Source: CAYNHF01 sp964397045
GTDB taxonomy: Bacteria > Actinomycetota > Acidimicrobiia > Spongiisociales > UBA5794
Assembly: GCA_964397045.1 (NCBI GenBank)
Contig: CAYNHF010000044.1
Location: forward strand, 1 to 62,935
Direction of reading: 5' to 3'
Length of the DNA stretch: 62,935 bases
Shown here: positions 40,332-48,196 of the stretch, in pieces
Position numbering within the stretch: the first letter of the stretch is position 1
How the letters are laid out: each line of letters begins with the position of its first letter
Position numbers and translations under genes: made by a program
Notes under the pieces: model-generated
Told to the model about the DNA's origin: nothing
The model's database searches: none
What the model saw: only the letters and a program-made list of their open reading frames with translations

Positions 40332-41051
40332 TCAGGCTTCGGCAGCCCAGACGGCTACAGGCGGTTGCTCGGACACGACCACCCCACCTGCGGACTCGAT
40401 GGTGACGGCGAGGACCTCGGGTTCGGCTTCGAGTCGGATCGGCGTGGCCCCTCCATCCGACCCGAGCAGCGCGGCAGACACGACCTCACCATCGACTACC
40501 GCCCACAACTGATACGTCTGGTCGGAATCGAGGGTGTCGAGTCCACCGAAGACGAAGAATGCAATGCCATCTTCCCCGACGACTACCGAAGCCGTCGGTG
40601 CCTCTGAAACGGGGTCGTTGAGGGTCAGCACGGCTGAATCCCCTTGGCGGGCAAGGGTCGACGCCTCGGCAGCAAAAACCTCCCGGGTCGTGAGGTCCGG
40701 GCTCCGGATCATTGCTCCGAACGCGGCCACCAATACCACCGCGGCCGCCACCGCACCGAGGACAAAGCTCCCTCGGCGGCGCCCGCCGGCACCGGCCGAG
40801 GGAGCAGTGTCGAGGAGACGGGGGTTGGAGGTGGGACCTTCCGCTATCTCGAGTTCAATCCCGTCCCACACAGCGGTACTCGGAGGGAAGGAGGGATATT
40901 CGTCGAGGAGCCTCCCTGTGGGATCGTCTACAACGAGATCCTGCAGGTGGATCGTTGGGTGCCCGACGAGCAGGCGGTCGAGTTCTGCGAACTCGGCGTC
41001 ATCGACGGCGAGCAGGGAAAACGACTCGAAGTCGTCGGATTGTGGAGTCAA
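40332..41051 (-). CDS. RskA-like anti-sigma factor
   Basis: The 239-residue protein has a short N-terminal cytoplasmic domain (FESFSLLAVDDAEFAELDRLL) that resembles anti-sigma N-domains. One membrane helix follows (FVLGAVAAAVVLVAAFGAMI), then an extracytoplasmic RskA domain (residues ~120-239: YQLWAVVDGEVVSAALLG). It should hold the adjacent ECF sigma at the membrane until a signal triggers proteolysis. No zinc HxxxCxxC motif is visible, so it is not a ChrR-type sensor. It overlaps the sigma gene by ATGA. Confidence 0.85.
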   Translation of the reverse strand: MTPQSDDFESFSLLAVDDAEFAELDRLLVGHPTIHLQDLVVDDPTGRLLDEYPSFPPSTAVWDGIELEIAEGPTSNPRLLDTAPSAGAGGRRRGSFVLGAVAAAVVLVAAFGAMIRSPDLTTREVFAAEASTLARQGDSAVLTLNDPVSEAPTASVVVGEDGIAFFVFGGLDTLDSDQTYQLWAVVDGEVVSAALLGSDGGATPIRLEAEPEVLAVTIESAGGVVVSEQPPVAVWAAEA

Positions 41052-41656
41052 TAGCCAACCTCGGGAGCCAGTACGAGATGCAACCGACGCATCCCGGCAC
41101 GTATCCGGCTCTTCACAGTCCCCTCGGGCTGACCCAGGCGGGTTGCAACGTCACGGTACGAGAGTCCGTCGAGATAGGCGAGAGCGATGGGCGCTCGCTG
41201 TTCCTCGGGAAGCTCGAGAATCGCTCGGTGTACGGTTGCGGAGGTGAGTGAAGTCATTGCTATGTCTTCGGTGCCCTCCGCCACTTTGGATGACCTGAAA
41301 TAGTCTGCCTGGTCGCGCTGCACCGCGGCCCGGTGTGAGCGGACGAGATCGATGCTCCGTCCCCGGGCGTCGACCTGGAGATAGGCCTTGAGCGATCCAC
41401 GCTCGGCGTCGAAGCGACGTGGGCTCTTCCACAGTCGCACGAAGACTTCCTGGGTGACGTCCTCGGCGAGCTCCTTGCTCTTCAGAATGCCGACCGCGAC
41501 ACCCATCACCCGCGATGCGTACAGCTCATAGGCGGTCCGCAGCGCTGTCTGGTCCCCCGCAGCAATCGCCGCTGCGAGCGCGGCGTCCTCCCTTCGATCC
41601 GCTGCCGTGACTGATGATGTCTCGACCTCTGCGTCGGTCATCGTGATCATCTCCAT
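41048..41656 (-). CDS. ECF-family RNA polymerase sigma factor
   Basis: The 202-residue sigma factor has region 2 (YELYASRVMGVAVGILKSKELAEDVTQEVFVRLW) and region 4 (LPEEQRAPIALAYLDGLSYRDVATRLGQPEGTVKSRI). It directs transcription of a small regulon and is controlled by the overlapping RskA-like gene. AGGA precedes the ATG at 41656, and an alternative ATG is at 41641. A good sigma-70 promoter lies upstream. It diverges from a B12-binding regulator, an arrangement seen for carotenoid or photo-oxidative-stress regulation. Confidence 0.93.
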   Translation of the reverse strand: MEMITMTDAEVETSSVTAADRREDAALAAAIAAGDQTALRTAYELYASRVMGVAVGILKSKELAEDVTQEVFVRLWKSPRRFDAERGSLKAYLQVDARGRSIDLVRSHRAAVQRDQADYFRSSKVAEGTEDIAMTSLTSATVHRAILELPEEQRAPIALAYLDGLSYRDVATRLGQPEGTVKSRIRAGMRRLHLVLAPEVGY

Positions 41657-41671
41657 CTACTTCCTGTTGAG

Positions 41672-41710
41672 TTAGTGCTAAATTATCACGAAGGGTATTT
41701 AGTGTCAAAT
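41672..41710. repeat. Direct repeat overlapping the sigma promoter (candidate B12-regulator operator)
   Basis: TTAGTGCTAAAT (41672-41683) and TTAGTGTCAAAT (41699-41710) differ at two of twelve positions and sit 27 bp apart. Each covers one promoter hexamer of the sigma gene. CarH-type regulators bind repeated sites over the -35/-10 region. Confidence 0.5.
41680..41708 (-). promoter_or_regulatory. Sigma-70-type promoter of the ECF sigma gene
   Basis: On the reverse strand TTGACA (41708-41703) and TAATTT (41685-41680) are 17 bp apart, in a locally A/T-rich stretch unlike the rest of the window. The expected start of transcription is near 41673, leaving a leader of about 17 nt. Confidence 0.7.
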
Positions 41711-41929
41711 ACATGCGGCCCGGAATCGCTGCCCCGCATCTCGTCCGGCACCTCGGCGACGACGCAGCTCCCTTACCGGCAGGTGGTCCGGCTTGCCGCA
41801 AAGACCCGGTCACAAAAACCCTTGTGCCGCACGTCGCCGACGGGCTGACTGTCCCTTGAACGACGCGCGCTCCCCCGATCCGGATCGACTCCCTGCTAAA
41901 AATGGGGTCACAGGCGACAAGGACATCAG

Positions 41930-42751
41930 ATGGCAGAAACACCCGAAACGACGACCATCTCGCTGCACGAGGCTGCAGAGCGTCTCGACGTTCACTACAT
42001 GACGGTCTACCGATACGTCAGACTCGGGGTCCTGCCGGCTGCCAAGGTGGGCCGCTCCTGGCAGGTGGCAGTCGCGGACCTCGAGGCGTTCCAGGCCGCT
42101 CCCCCGGTGGGGGCGGACCGCGGGGACACCGACTGGGCAGAGCGCTTCACCAACCGTGCGCTCAGCGGTGACGAGGCAGGAGCTTGGCAGGTAGTGGAAG
42201 CTGCACAGGCCTCGGGGATGGGTTTTCAGGACACGTACCGCGCGATCATCATCCCGTCGTTGGACCGGATTGGCTCCCTATGGGTAGCTGGCGAAATCGA
42301 CATCGCCGGCGAGCATGTGGCGAGCCGAGTCACCGCCCGGATCATCGGAAGACTCGGACCCAAGATCACGAGCCGTGGGGTGCGGCGTGGCACCGTGGTG
42401 CTAGGCGGAACGGCAACCGAGCAGCACGCGCTGCCGATCGCGATCGTTGCCGACCTCTTCCGAGGTGCGCGCTTCGATGTGCTGGACCTGGGTCCCAACC
42501 TGCCGTACGAGTCGTTTGGGCGGACCGTCGCCGCTCAACCGAACGTAGTTGCCGTCGGGATCAGCGTCACAACTTCCGGCCAGAGCACAGAACTCGCCAA
42601 GACCGTTGCCGCGGTCCGAACGGGCACAGACGTCCCCATCATCGTGGGAGGCGCCGGCGTGACGCGCCGCGAAGCCGTCGAACTCGGAGCTGATGGCTGG
42701 GCACGAACCGGGGACGAAGCCGTGGCCCTCGTAGAGGCGCTGATCGGCTAG
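41930..42751 (+). CDS. CarH/LitR-type B12-dependent photoreceptor regulator
   Basis: This 273-residue protein has an N-terminal helix-turn-helix (SLHEAAERLDVHYMTVYRYV), here excisionase-like rather than MerR. A B12-binding cap domain (~65-145) has W118-x9-E128-H129, the W-x9-EH motif that packs over adenosylcobalamin in CarH. The Rossmann cobalamin domain contains ATEQHALP (ExH with the cobalt ligand His166) and GGAGVTRREAVELGADG. CarH-type proteins repress in the dark and release DNA in light when the Co-C bond breaks. AAGGA six bases before the ATG supports the start. It diverges from the ECF sigma pair. Confidence 0.88.
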   Translation: MAETPETTTISLHEAAERLDVHYMTVYRYVRLGVLPAAKVGRSWQVAVADLEAFQAAPPVGADRGDTDWAERFTNRALSGDEAGAWQVVEAAQASGMGFQDTYRAIIIPSLDRIGSLWVAGEIDIAGEHVASRVTARIIGRLGPKITSRGVRRGTVVLGGTATEQHALPIAIVADLFRGARFDVLDLGPNLPYESFGRTVAAQPNVVAVGISVTTSGQSTELAKTVAAVRTGTDVPIIVGGAGVTRREAVELGADGWARTGDEAVALVEALIG

Positions 42752-42796
42752 CGAAGTGGCTTCGGGTATCGCCTTCCCACCCCGCGACGGTGATCC

Positions 42797-43987
42797 TCAG
42801 GCTGCGCCGGGCTTGCGGTAGGCCACCTGGACCCCATCGATTCGACCGCTGCGGAAGCCTGCCTCGCAATACGCGAGGTAGTAGTGCCACATGCGCTTGA
42901 ACGGCTCGTCCAGGTGCGTCAGCCCGGAGTTCAACTCGGGCCAGGCCCGCTGAAATCTCTCCTGCCACAACGCCAGCGTGCGGGCGTAACTTGCGCCGTG
43001 CGAGGTGAGGCGCATGTGATCGAGTCCGGCGCTTCTCCCAAGTCGACGCAGGACCTCGACCGAAGGTAACGCACCGCCCGGAAACACATAAGAGCGGATG
43101 AACTCACGCCGCCCGACCATGTCCTCGTGGAGGTCGTGGTCGATCGTGATTGCCTGCAGTGCGGCGACTCCCCCGGGACGCAGCGACCTCGAGATGACGG
43201 CAAAGAGATCGGTCCAGGCCGCCTCGTCGATCGACTCGATCATCTCGACAGACACGACTCGATCGAACTCGCCATCGATGGAACGAAAGTCGGCAAGCAG
43301 CACCTCCACCTTGTCGTCGAGGCCGGCTCGCTTCATTCGATCCGTGACGTAGGCATGTTGTTCGGACGAGATGGTGACGGCCATAACGTCACAGTCCAGG
43401 GCGGACGCGAGGTACTCGGCCATCGCCCCCCACCCACACCCGACCTCCAGGACGCGATCTCCCGGCTGTACGTCTGCGAGTTCGGCAAGGAGTTCGTACT
43501 TGCGACGTTGAGCAGACTCCAGGTCGTCGCCCGCTCGAAAAACGGCGGACGAGTAACTCATAGAAGGATCGAGCCATGCCGAGTAGAACTCGTTTCCAAG
43601 GTTGTAGTGATCGACCATGGTCGATACCGCGGTAGCGCCTGGTCGGCGCATCAGCCGATCCCATGCTGCTCGGAAGGACCGCATGACCGTCCCGCCTCCC
43701 GAGGCACGTCGCCGCCGGTCATGACTCAACACCGCGAGCTCGAGCAGGTCCGCGAGATCGGGGCTGTCCCAGGATCCGGCGACATAGGCCTCGGCGAAGC
43801 CCACGCTCCCGGTACGCAGCGTGCGCCGGACAAGATCGCCCGAGTCGTGAACCACGAGTTCGGCAGCAGGCTCAGGCGGCGAGCCCTTCGATATCGAAGT
43901 CTCGCCGTCCGCCCTCACATGTAGCGTCCCCACGACGGCCGCGCGAGCAGCCGTCGCGCGGACCAGTCGCCCGCTGATCGCGCTCAT
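42797..43987 (-). CDS. Cyclopropane-fatty-acid-synthase-like SAM methyltransferase
   Basis: The 396-residue protein has the mycolate/CFA synthase layout. A ~120-residue N-terminal domain is followed by the SAM domain: VSTMVDHYNLGNEFYSAWLDPSMSYSSA (substrate-binding opening), VLEVGCGWGAMAEYLA (SAM loop), VVSVEMIESI and GGVAALQAITIDH. It methylates or cyclopropanates acyl chains of membrane lipids. The ATG overlaps the stop of the DUF1365 gene. The association with DUF1365, an FAD oxidoreductase and an ECF sigma matches clusters that modify unsaturated fatty acids against photo-oxidative stress, for example methylated furan fatty acids. Confidence 0.9.
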   Translation of the reverse strand: MSAISGRLVRATAARAAVVGTLHVRADGETSISKGSPPEPAAELVVHDSGDLVRRTLRTGSVGFAEAYVAGSWDSPDLADLLELAVLSHDRRRRASGGGTVMRSFRAAWDRLMRRPGATAVSTMVDHYNLGNEFYSAWLDPSMSYSSAVFRAGDDLESAQRRKYELLAELADVQPGDRVLEVGCGWGAMAEYLASALDCDVMAVTISSEQHAYVTDRMKRAGLDDKVEVLLADFRSIDGEFDRVVSVEMIESIDEAAWTDLFAVISRSLRPGGVAALQAITIDHDLHEDMVGRREFIRSYVFPGGALPSVEVLRRLGRSAGLDHMRLTSHGASYARTLALWQERFQRAWPELNSGLTHLDEPFKRMWHYYLAYCEAGFRSGRIDGVQVAYRKPGAA

Positions 43988-44751
43988 GCAGCAATTTTGG
44001 TCGGTATCGACACGGCGTCAACCGGAGGAGCCGGTCGCCTGCGAAAAACTGCTCCCTTGGCCCACAGCTTGGCGGCTTCCCAGTGGATCGCGGCCATGAC
44101 CCGAAAGGTCAGCAGGGGGTAGCGAACCACCGCGCCCAGAAGGTTGGACGCCGTGAGCGGCAGGCGGTTGCCGCGCAAGGTCGCCGTCATCGCTCTGGTG
44201 CCCTCTGTCCGATACTCGATTGCCATCGTGAATCGATCTTCCGGCGAACCGATCCGGACCCAATAGTCGCCCTCCACCGCGAAGAAGGGCGACACATGCA
44301 TCTCCTTGGCGAAACCGTGTTCGTGAACCCGCTCGTCTGCCACCTCGAGCAGATGGCTGTGGGCATCACCGAACGTGTTGTGAATCTCGTAGAGGACCCA
44401 GCGCAAAGTGGCAGTCTTGTCTTCGATGAACCAGACGGTCAACGGATTGAACTGGTAGCCCAGAATCCGAGGAATCACGAGCATCCGAATCGCTCCAAGC
44501 GGGTCCTCGATCCCTGCGGTCTCCATCTCGGCTGTGATCCACTGGCGCAGGTCGCTGCCATCGCGTGGGCCGTGGTCGCGGTCGTAGAAGCTGATCAGGT
44601 TCTTTCGGTTGTGCGAGAAGAACGGGATTCGGGACAGCCGAGGAAGTTCGTCGATGTCGACCAGGAGCGAGAACAGCCCAAACTGCAGCCGGTGCTGCAT
44701 CGGCTTCCAACGCATGTGCGTAACGGTGCCCTCGTAGATCGCGGATCGCAT
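43984..44751 (-). CDS. DUF1365 protein
   Basis: The 255-residue protein shows DUF1365 family landmarks: IYEGTVTHMRWKPMQHRLQF at the start, DHGPRDGSDLRQWI, ILGYQFNPLTVWFI, EIHNTFGDAHSHLL, HEHGFAKEMHVSPFF. Conserved His residues (KxMHVSPF) suggest a catalytic or lipid-binding role. It has weak membrane affinity near the C-terminus. The ATG at 44751 overlaps the stop of the FAD gene (TGATG), showing coupling. DUF1365 proteins almost always sit beside a CFA-synthase-like methyltransferase and this FAD oxidoreductase, but their reaction is not fixed. Confidence 0.88.
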   Translation of the reverse strand: MRSAIYEGTVTHMRWKPMQHRLQFGLFSLLVDIDELPRLSRIPFFSHNRKNLISFYDRDHGPRDGSDLRQWITAEMETAGIEDPLGAIRMLVIPRILGYQFNPLTVWFIEDKTATLRWVLYEIHNTFGDAHSHLLEVADERVHEHGFAKEMHVSPFFAVEGDYWVRIGSPEDRFTMAIEYRTEGTRAMTATLRGNRLPLTASNLLGAVVRYPLLTFRVMAAIHWEAAKLWAKGAVFRRRPAPPVDAVSIPTKIAA

Positions 44752-46055
44752 CAGACGGTCACCTTGCCCAAGTCGGGCGCGGCATGCCGGGCAGCCGAAC
44801 TCGCCGGCTGGATCGTATCGTGCCAAGGCGCCGGTGCACCGAGCGCCGCTGCCACCGTCAGACCAGACTGGAGGCCATCCTCGTGGAAGCCGTATCCCAC
44901 CCAGGCACCAGCGAACCAGAACCGATCTGCCCCCTGGATCGTTCCGAGACGCGTCTGAGCGGCTCCGGCGGCGAGATCGAACTGCGGGTGGTCGAACCAG
45001 ACTTCGTCGATGACCTCGGCGGGCTGGGTCGCGGGGTTGAGGGTCACAAAAACCGGATGATCCTGATTGAGGTTCTGCAGTCGGTTCATCCAGTACGTCA
45101 CTGCAACCGGGTTGTGGTTCTCAGCAGACACCGTGCCGTTTGCGTTCCAACTCGACCATGCAGACCGGCTCCGTGGCATGAAGGTCGGGTCACGATGGAC
45201 GACGGCTCGGTTGGGTGCATACCGAAAGGCACCAAGTATCTCGTGCTCGCGATCTGTTGCGTCGGAGCCCATGATGTCGAGCGTGGTGGGGGGGTGTGTG
45301 GCGAACACAACGTGATCGAAGGAGTGGCGTTCTCCTCCGGCCATCAACTCCACCCCCTCCCGATGCCGAACCACCGATTGAACTCCTTCACCAAGGTGAA
45401 CCCGCGGAAGCTCTTTGCCGATGCGCTCGACATACTCGCGGCTCCCACCGGTGACGGTGCGCCACTGAGGGCGCGGCAGGTCGAAGAGCCCATGGTTGGC
45501 GAGAAAGTGAAGGAACGACTGGAGCGGCATCGAGCCGGCGTCTGTTCCTGAGCCCGACCACACCGCAGCGGCAAGCGGAAGCAGGTAGTCGTCGATGAAG
45601 GGTTGCGGGTACCTCTCTGCCCGCAAGAAATCGGCCAGGGTCGCCTCCGTTCCCTCGAGCTCGTCGCAGCGGGCGACATCCTTGCGGAATCGGGCGATTC
45701 CGCGAACGATGCCGGCAACGCGCCGCGACAGGAGGTGACGGGGGTTCCCCAACACGGTCCTCAGACTGGCGGCAAACTCAAAATCATCGTGAGTCACCGA
45801 GAACGACATGTCGGTCTGCTCGGTTTCGACACCGAGCGTCGCAAGCAGGCTGGTGAGATTCGGATAATTGCGGTTGTTGAAGACGATGAAACCGGTATCG
45901 ACCGGAACCAACTCGTTGCCCATCGTGATATCCATGGTGCGCGAGTGGCCCCCGAGCCGCAGTTCGCGCTCGAACAGCACCACATCGTGGCGCTGGTTCA
46001 GTGCCCAGGCAGCACCGAGGCCGGCGACCCCGGAACCCACAACGGCAATCTTCAT
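44751..46055 (-). CDS. FAD-dependent amine oxidase-like protein
   Basis: This 434-residue flavoprotein begins IAVVGSGVAGLGAAWAL, an FAD dinucleotide loop, then FERELRLGGHSRTMDI. It has FNNRNYPNLTSLLATLGVE and a C-terminal FAD motif, FWFAGAWVGYGFHEDGLQSG. It is the amine-oxidase/desaturase-like type (NAD/FAD-binding, PF13450/PF01593) that accompanies CFA synthase and DUF1365. It may dehydrogenate or desaturate acyl chains before methylation. GGGGAG precedes the ATG at 46055. It is the first gene of a three-gene leftward operon. Confidence 0.88.
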   Translation of the reverse strand: MKIAVVGSGVAGLGAAWALNQRHDVVLFERELRLGGHSRTMDITMGNELVPVDTGFIVFNNRNYPNLTSLLATLGVETEQTDMSFSVTHDDFEFAASLRTVLGNPRHLLSRRVAGIVRGIARFRKDVARCDELEGTEATLADFLRAERYPQPFIDDYLLPLAAAVWSGSGTDAGSMPLQSFLHFLANHGLFDLPRPQWRTVTGGSREYVERIGKELPRVHLGEGVQSVVRHREGVELMAGGERHSFDHVVFATHPPTTLDIMGSDATDREHEILGAFRYAPNRAVVHRDPTFMPRSRSAWSSWNANGTVSAENHNPVAVTYWMNRLQNLNQDHPVFVTLNPATQPAEVIDEVWFDHPQFDLAAGAAQTRLGTIQGADRFWFAGAWVGYGFHEDGLQSGLTVAAALGAPAPWHDTIQPASSAARHAAPDLGKVTV

Positions 46056-46117
46056 TCGAACTCCCCTGGATGGTTGAATCTGAGAGGCATTCGTAACCGG
46101 CACGTATGGTGGATGTC

Positions 46118-46137
46118 ATTCGGATGGTCATCCGAAT
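46118..46137. promoter_or_regulatory. Palindromic operator candidate in divergent promoter region
   Basis: ATTCGGATG and CATCCGAAT form a perfect 9-bp inverted repeat with 2-bp spacing, centred between the FAD gene (leftward, start 46055) and the SRPBCC gene (rightward, start 46198). Its position suits control of both operons. Confidence 0.5.
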
Positions 46138-46197
46138 CGTTGCGGAGAATCGAACCCCGATCGCAGCGTCCACCATCATCGTCTGGAGAGAACCCTG

Positions 46198-46656
46198 ATG
46201 CCCATCGTCAAAGAACAGGTCGCGACAACACTGTCTCCTGCTGCCGCATTCGACTACGTCGCCAACTTCGAAAATACCGAGGAGTGGGATCCAGGGGTCG
46301 TCAGCTCCCGCAAACTGACCGAGGGGCCGCTCGCGGTGGGATCCACGTATGAGGTCGTCGTTCAATATGGTGGTGCCCCGCAAGCGATTACCTACACCGT
46401 AACCGACGTTTCTCGCCCCTCGCTCGTCGTCCTGGAGGGCAACAACGCCCGGACGTTCGCCGTCGATCGCATCTCATTCGTCGAGTCTGGCACGGGCACC
46501 GCTATCGACTACGAGGCCGACATCCGCCTCAAAGGGGTCTTCAAGGCAGCCGTACCGTTCCTCGGAAAGCTGTTCGCAAGCATCGGCGAAGGCGCCAGAA
46601 CCGGTCTCGATTCCCGGCTCCGAGAGCTCGCAGACGGCGACGCGGAGCAGGGATGA
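46198..46656 (+). CDS. SRPBCC (START-like) domain protein
   Basis: The 152-residue protein is a START/polyketide-cyclase-like single domain: VKEQVATTLSPAAAFDYVAN, NTEEWDPGVVSSRKLTEGP, GTAIDYEADIRLKGVFKAAV. Such proteins bind hydrophobic ligands or lipids in a helix-grip cavity. GGAGAG lies seven bases before the ATG. Its stop overlaps the SDR gene start (ATGA). It probably serves lipid-modification enzymes of this cluster as a carrier or cyclase, which is inferred. Confidence 0.82.
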   Translation: MPIVKEQVATTLSPAAAFDYVANFENTEEWDPGVVSSRKLTEGPLAVGSTYEVVVQYGGAPQAITYTVTDVSRPSLVVLEGNNARTFAVDRISFVESGTGTAIDYEADIRLKGVFKAAVPFLGKLFASIGEGARTGLDSRLRELADGDAEQG

Positions 46657-47624
46657 GCGTCGACGACGTCCTCGAGTCTTCGGTCGTCGGCAGCTTCAGC
46701 CGCTTCGGCTATCGGTGGCGGTCACGTGCCTGGGACACAACCCTTCCCCGGCTGCAAGGTCAGACGGCCGTGGTCTCGGGTGCCACCTCGGGAATCGGGC
46801 TCGAGGCCGCTCGACAGTTGGCGGCGCTCGGGGCGCGAACGCTCCTGGTCGGACGCAACCAGGATCGCCTCGACCACGCAGTCGCCGAGATCGAGGCCGA
46901 CTCGGATGGCGACGTGATCGGCTTGCGTGCCGACCTGTCATCGGTTGCGGCAGTAACCGATCTCGCAGCCAGCATCATCGACACGGAGCCTCGAGTCCAC
47001 ATCCTGGTCAACAACGCATCGGTGCTGCCGGCAGAGAAGACCATGACAGATGAGGGCATCGAGCTCACGCTCGCCACCAATCTCATTGCCACGTTCGTGC
47101 TCACCAATCGCCTGATTCCTCGGATGGTCGAGTCCGCTCCGGCTCGCATCATCACCGTTTCCTCCGGAGGGATGTATGCCGTCCCGCTCGACGTGGACGG
47201 GTTCGAGATGAACGCAGAGGAGTTCAGCGGAGCGACCATGTACGCACGGACGAAACGGGCCCAGGTCGTCCTGACCGAGATGTGGGCAGAGCAGCTGGCA
47301 GGAACCGGCGTGGTTGCCCATGCAATGCACCCGGGCTGGGTGGACACTCCAGGGCTCAAGATGTCGCTGCCGAGATTCCACACGATCACGAAACCCTTCC
47401 TCCGGTCGGTACCTGAGGGTGCAGACACCATCGTGTACCTCGCGGCAGCCGAACCGGTAGCGGAGACGAGTGGCCAGTTCTGGCACGACCGGGCACCGCG
47501 ACGCACCCACCGCAGCGAGAAGACGCGAACCTCTGAGGAAGAGAAGGATCGCCTGTGGGCGTACCTCTGTGGGCTCAGCGGCGATGCAGGCACCGTCTCC
47601 CGCCCGTGTCCGCAGCACCAATGA
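46653..47624 (+). CDS. Short-chain dehydrogenase/reductase
   Basis: The 323-residue protein has the classical SDR signature: AVVSGATSGIGLEAARQL (cofactor loop), ILVNNASVLP, RIITVSSGGMYA (catalytic Ser), and YARTKRAQ with Tyr/Lys of the YxxxK motif. The LLVGRNQDRL after the loop suggests NADPH preference. The substrate is unknown but probably a lipid aldehyde or keto group. It is coupled to the SRPBCC genes on both sides (ATGA overlaps). Confidence 0.9.
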   Translation: MSVDDVLESSVVGSFSRFGYRWRSRAWDTTLPRLQGQTAVVSGATSGIGLEAARQLAALGARTLLVGRNQDRLDHAVAEIEADSDGDVIGLRADLSSVAAVTDLAASIIDTEPRVHILVNNASVLPAEKTMTDEGIELTLATNLIATFVLTNRLIPRMVESAPARIITVSSGGMYAVPLDVDGFEMNAEEFSGATMYARTKRAQVVLTEMWAEQLAGTGVVAHAMHPGWVDTPGLKMSLPRFHTITKPFLRSVPEGADTIVYLAAAEPVAETSGQFWHDRAPRRTHRSEKTRTSEEEKDRLWAYLCGLSGDAGTVSRPCPQHQ

Positions 47625-48052
47625 CTGCGGTAGCGGTGGCCATCGAGATCGACCGGCCGGTTGCCGAGGTGTGGGCAGATCTGTCGCAGCTGGAGAACCA
47701 TGTCGACTGGATGTCAGACGCCGAGCGCATCGACTTCCGCGATGACCGTCGTCGTGGAGTCGGGACCGAAATGAGGGTCAGGACCAGAGTGGGACCCCTC
47801 GTGACGACCGACGTCATCGTTGTCGATGAATGGGTAGAGGAAGCAACGATCGGCGTCACCCACCGTGGCCTCGTCACCGGCCAGGGCCGGTTCCTGCTCG
47901 AGCCGGTCGCGCCCGGTACCCGGTTCACCTGGCACGAAGACATTCGTTTCCCGTGGTACCTCGGTGGTGGCCTCACCGCCTGGTTTGCCCAGCCTGTGCT
48001 CACCCACATCTGGAGGAAGAACCTCAGCCGTTTCGCAGCCCGGTTCGGCTAG
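47621..48052 (+). CDS. SRPBCC (START-like) domain protein
   Basis: The 143-residue single-domain protein reads MTAVAVAIEIDRPVAEVWAD, HVDWMSDAERIDFRDDRR, TRFTWHEDIRFPWYLGGGL. It has the START-like helix-grip fold with a hydrophobic pocket. It is a distant relative of the protein at 46198, flanking the SDR gene on the other side. The ATG overlaps the SDR stop, so the three genes form a rightward operon. Confidence 0.82.
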   Translation: MTAVAVAIEIDRPVAEVWADLSQLENHVDWMSDAERIDFRDDRRRGVGTEMRVRTRVGPLVTTDVIVVDEWVEEATIGVTHRGLVTGQGRFLLEPVAPGTRFTWHEDIRFPWYLGGGLTAWFAQPVLTHIWRKNLSRFAARFG

Positions 48053-48196
48053 ACCGACCAGCCTCGAGGCAGCCGGCACGACCAAAGCGTTGCCGACACG
48101 CCGAGCTGGCGCATCCCTTGCATTTCCTGGCCGTCGAGAGCGCCGCGTCCAACTCGACACCCGCAACGAGTAACTTGCGAACGGGAGGGAACCGTT

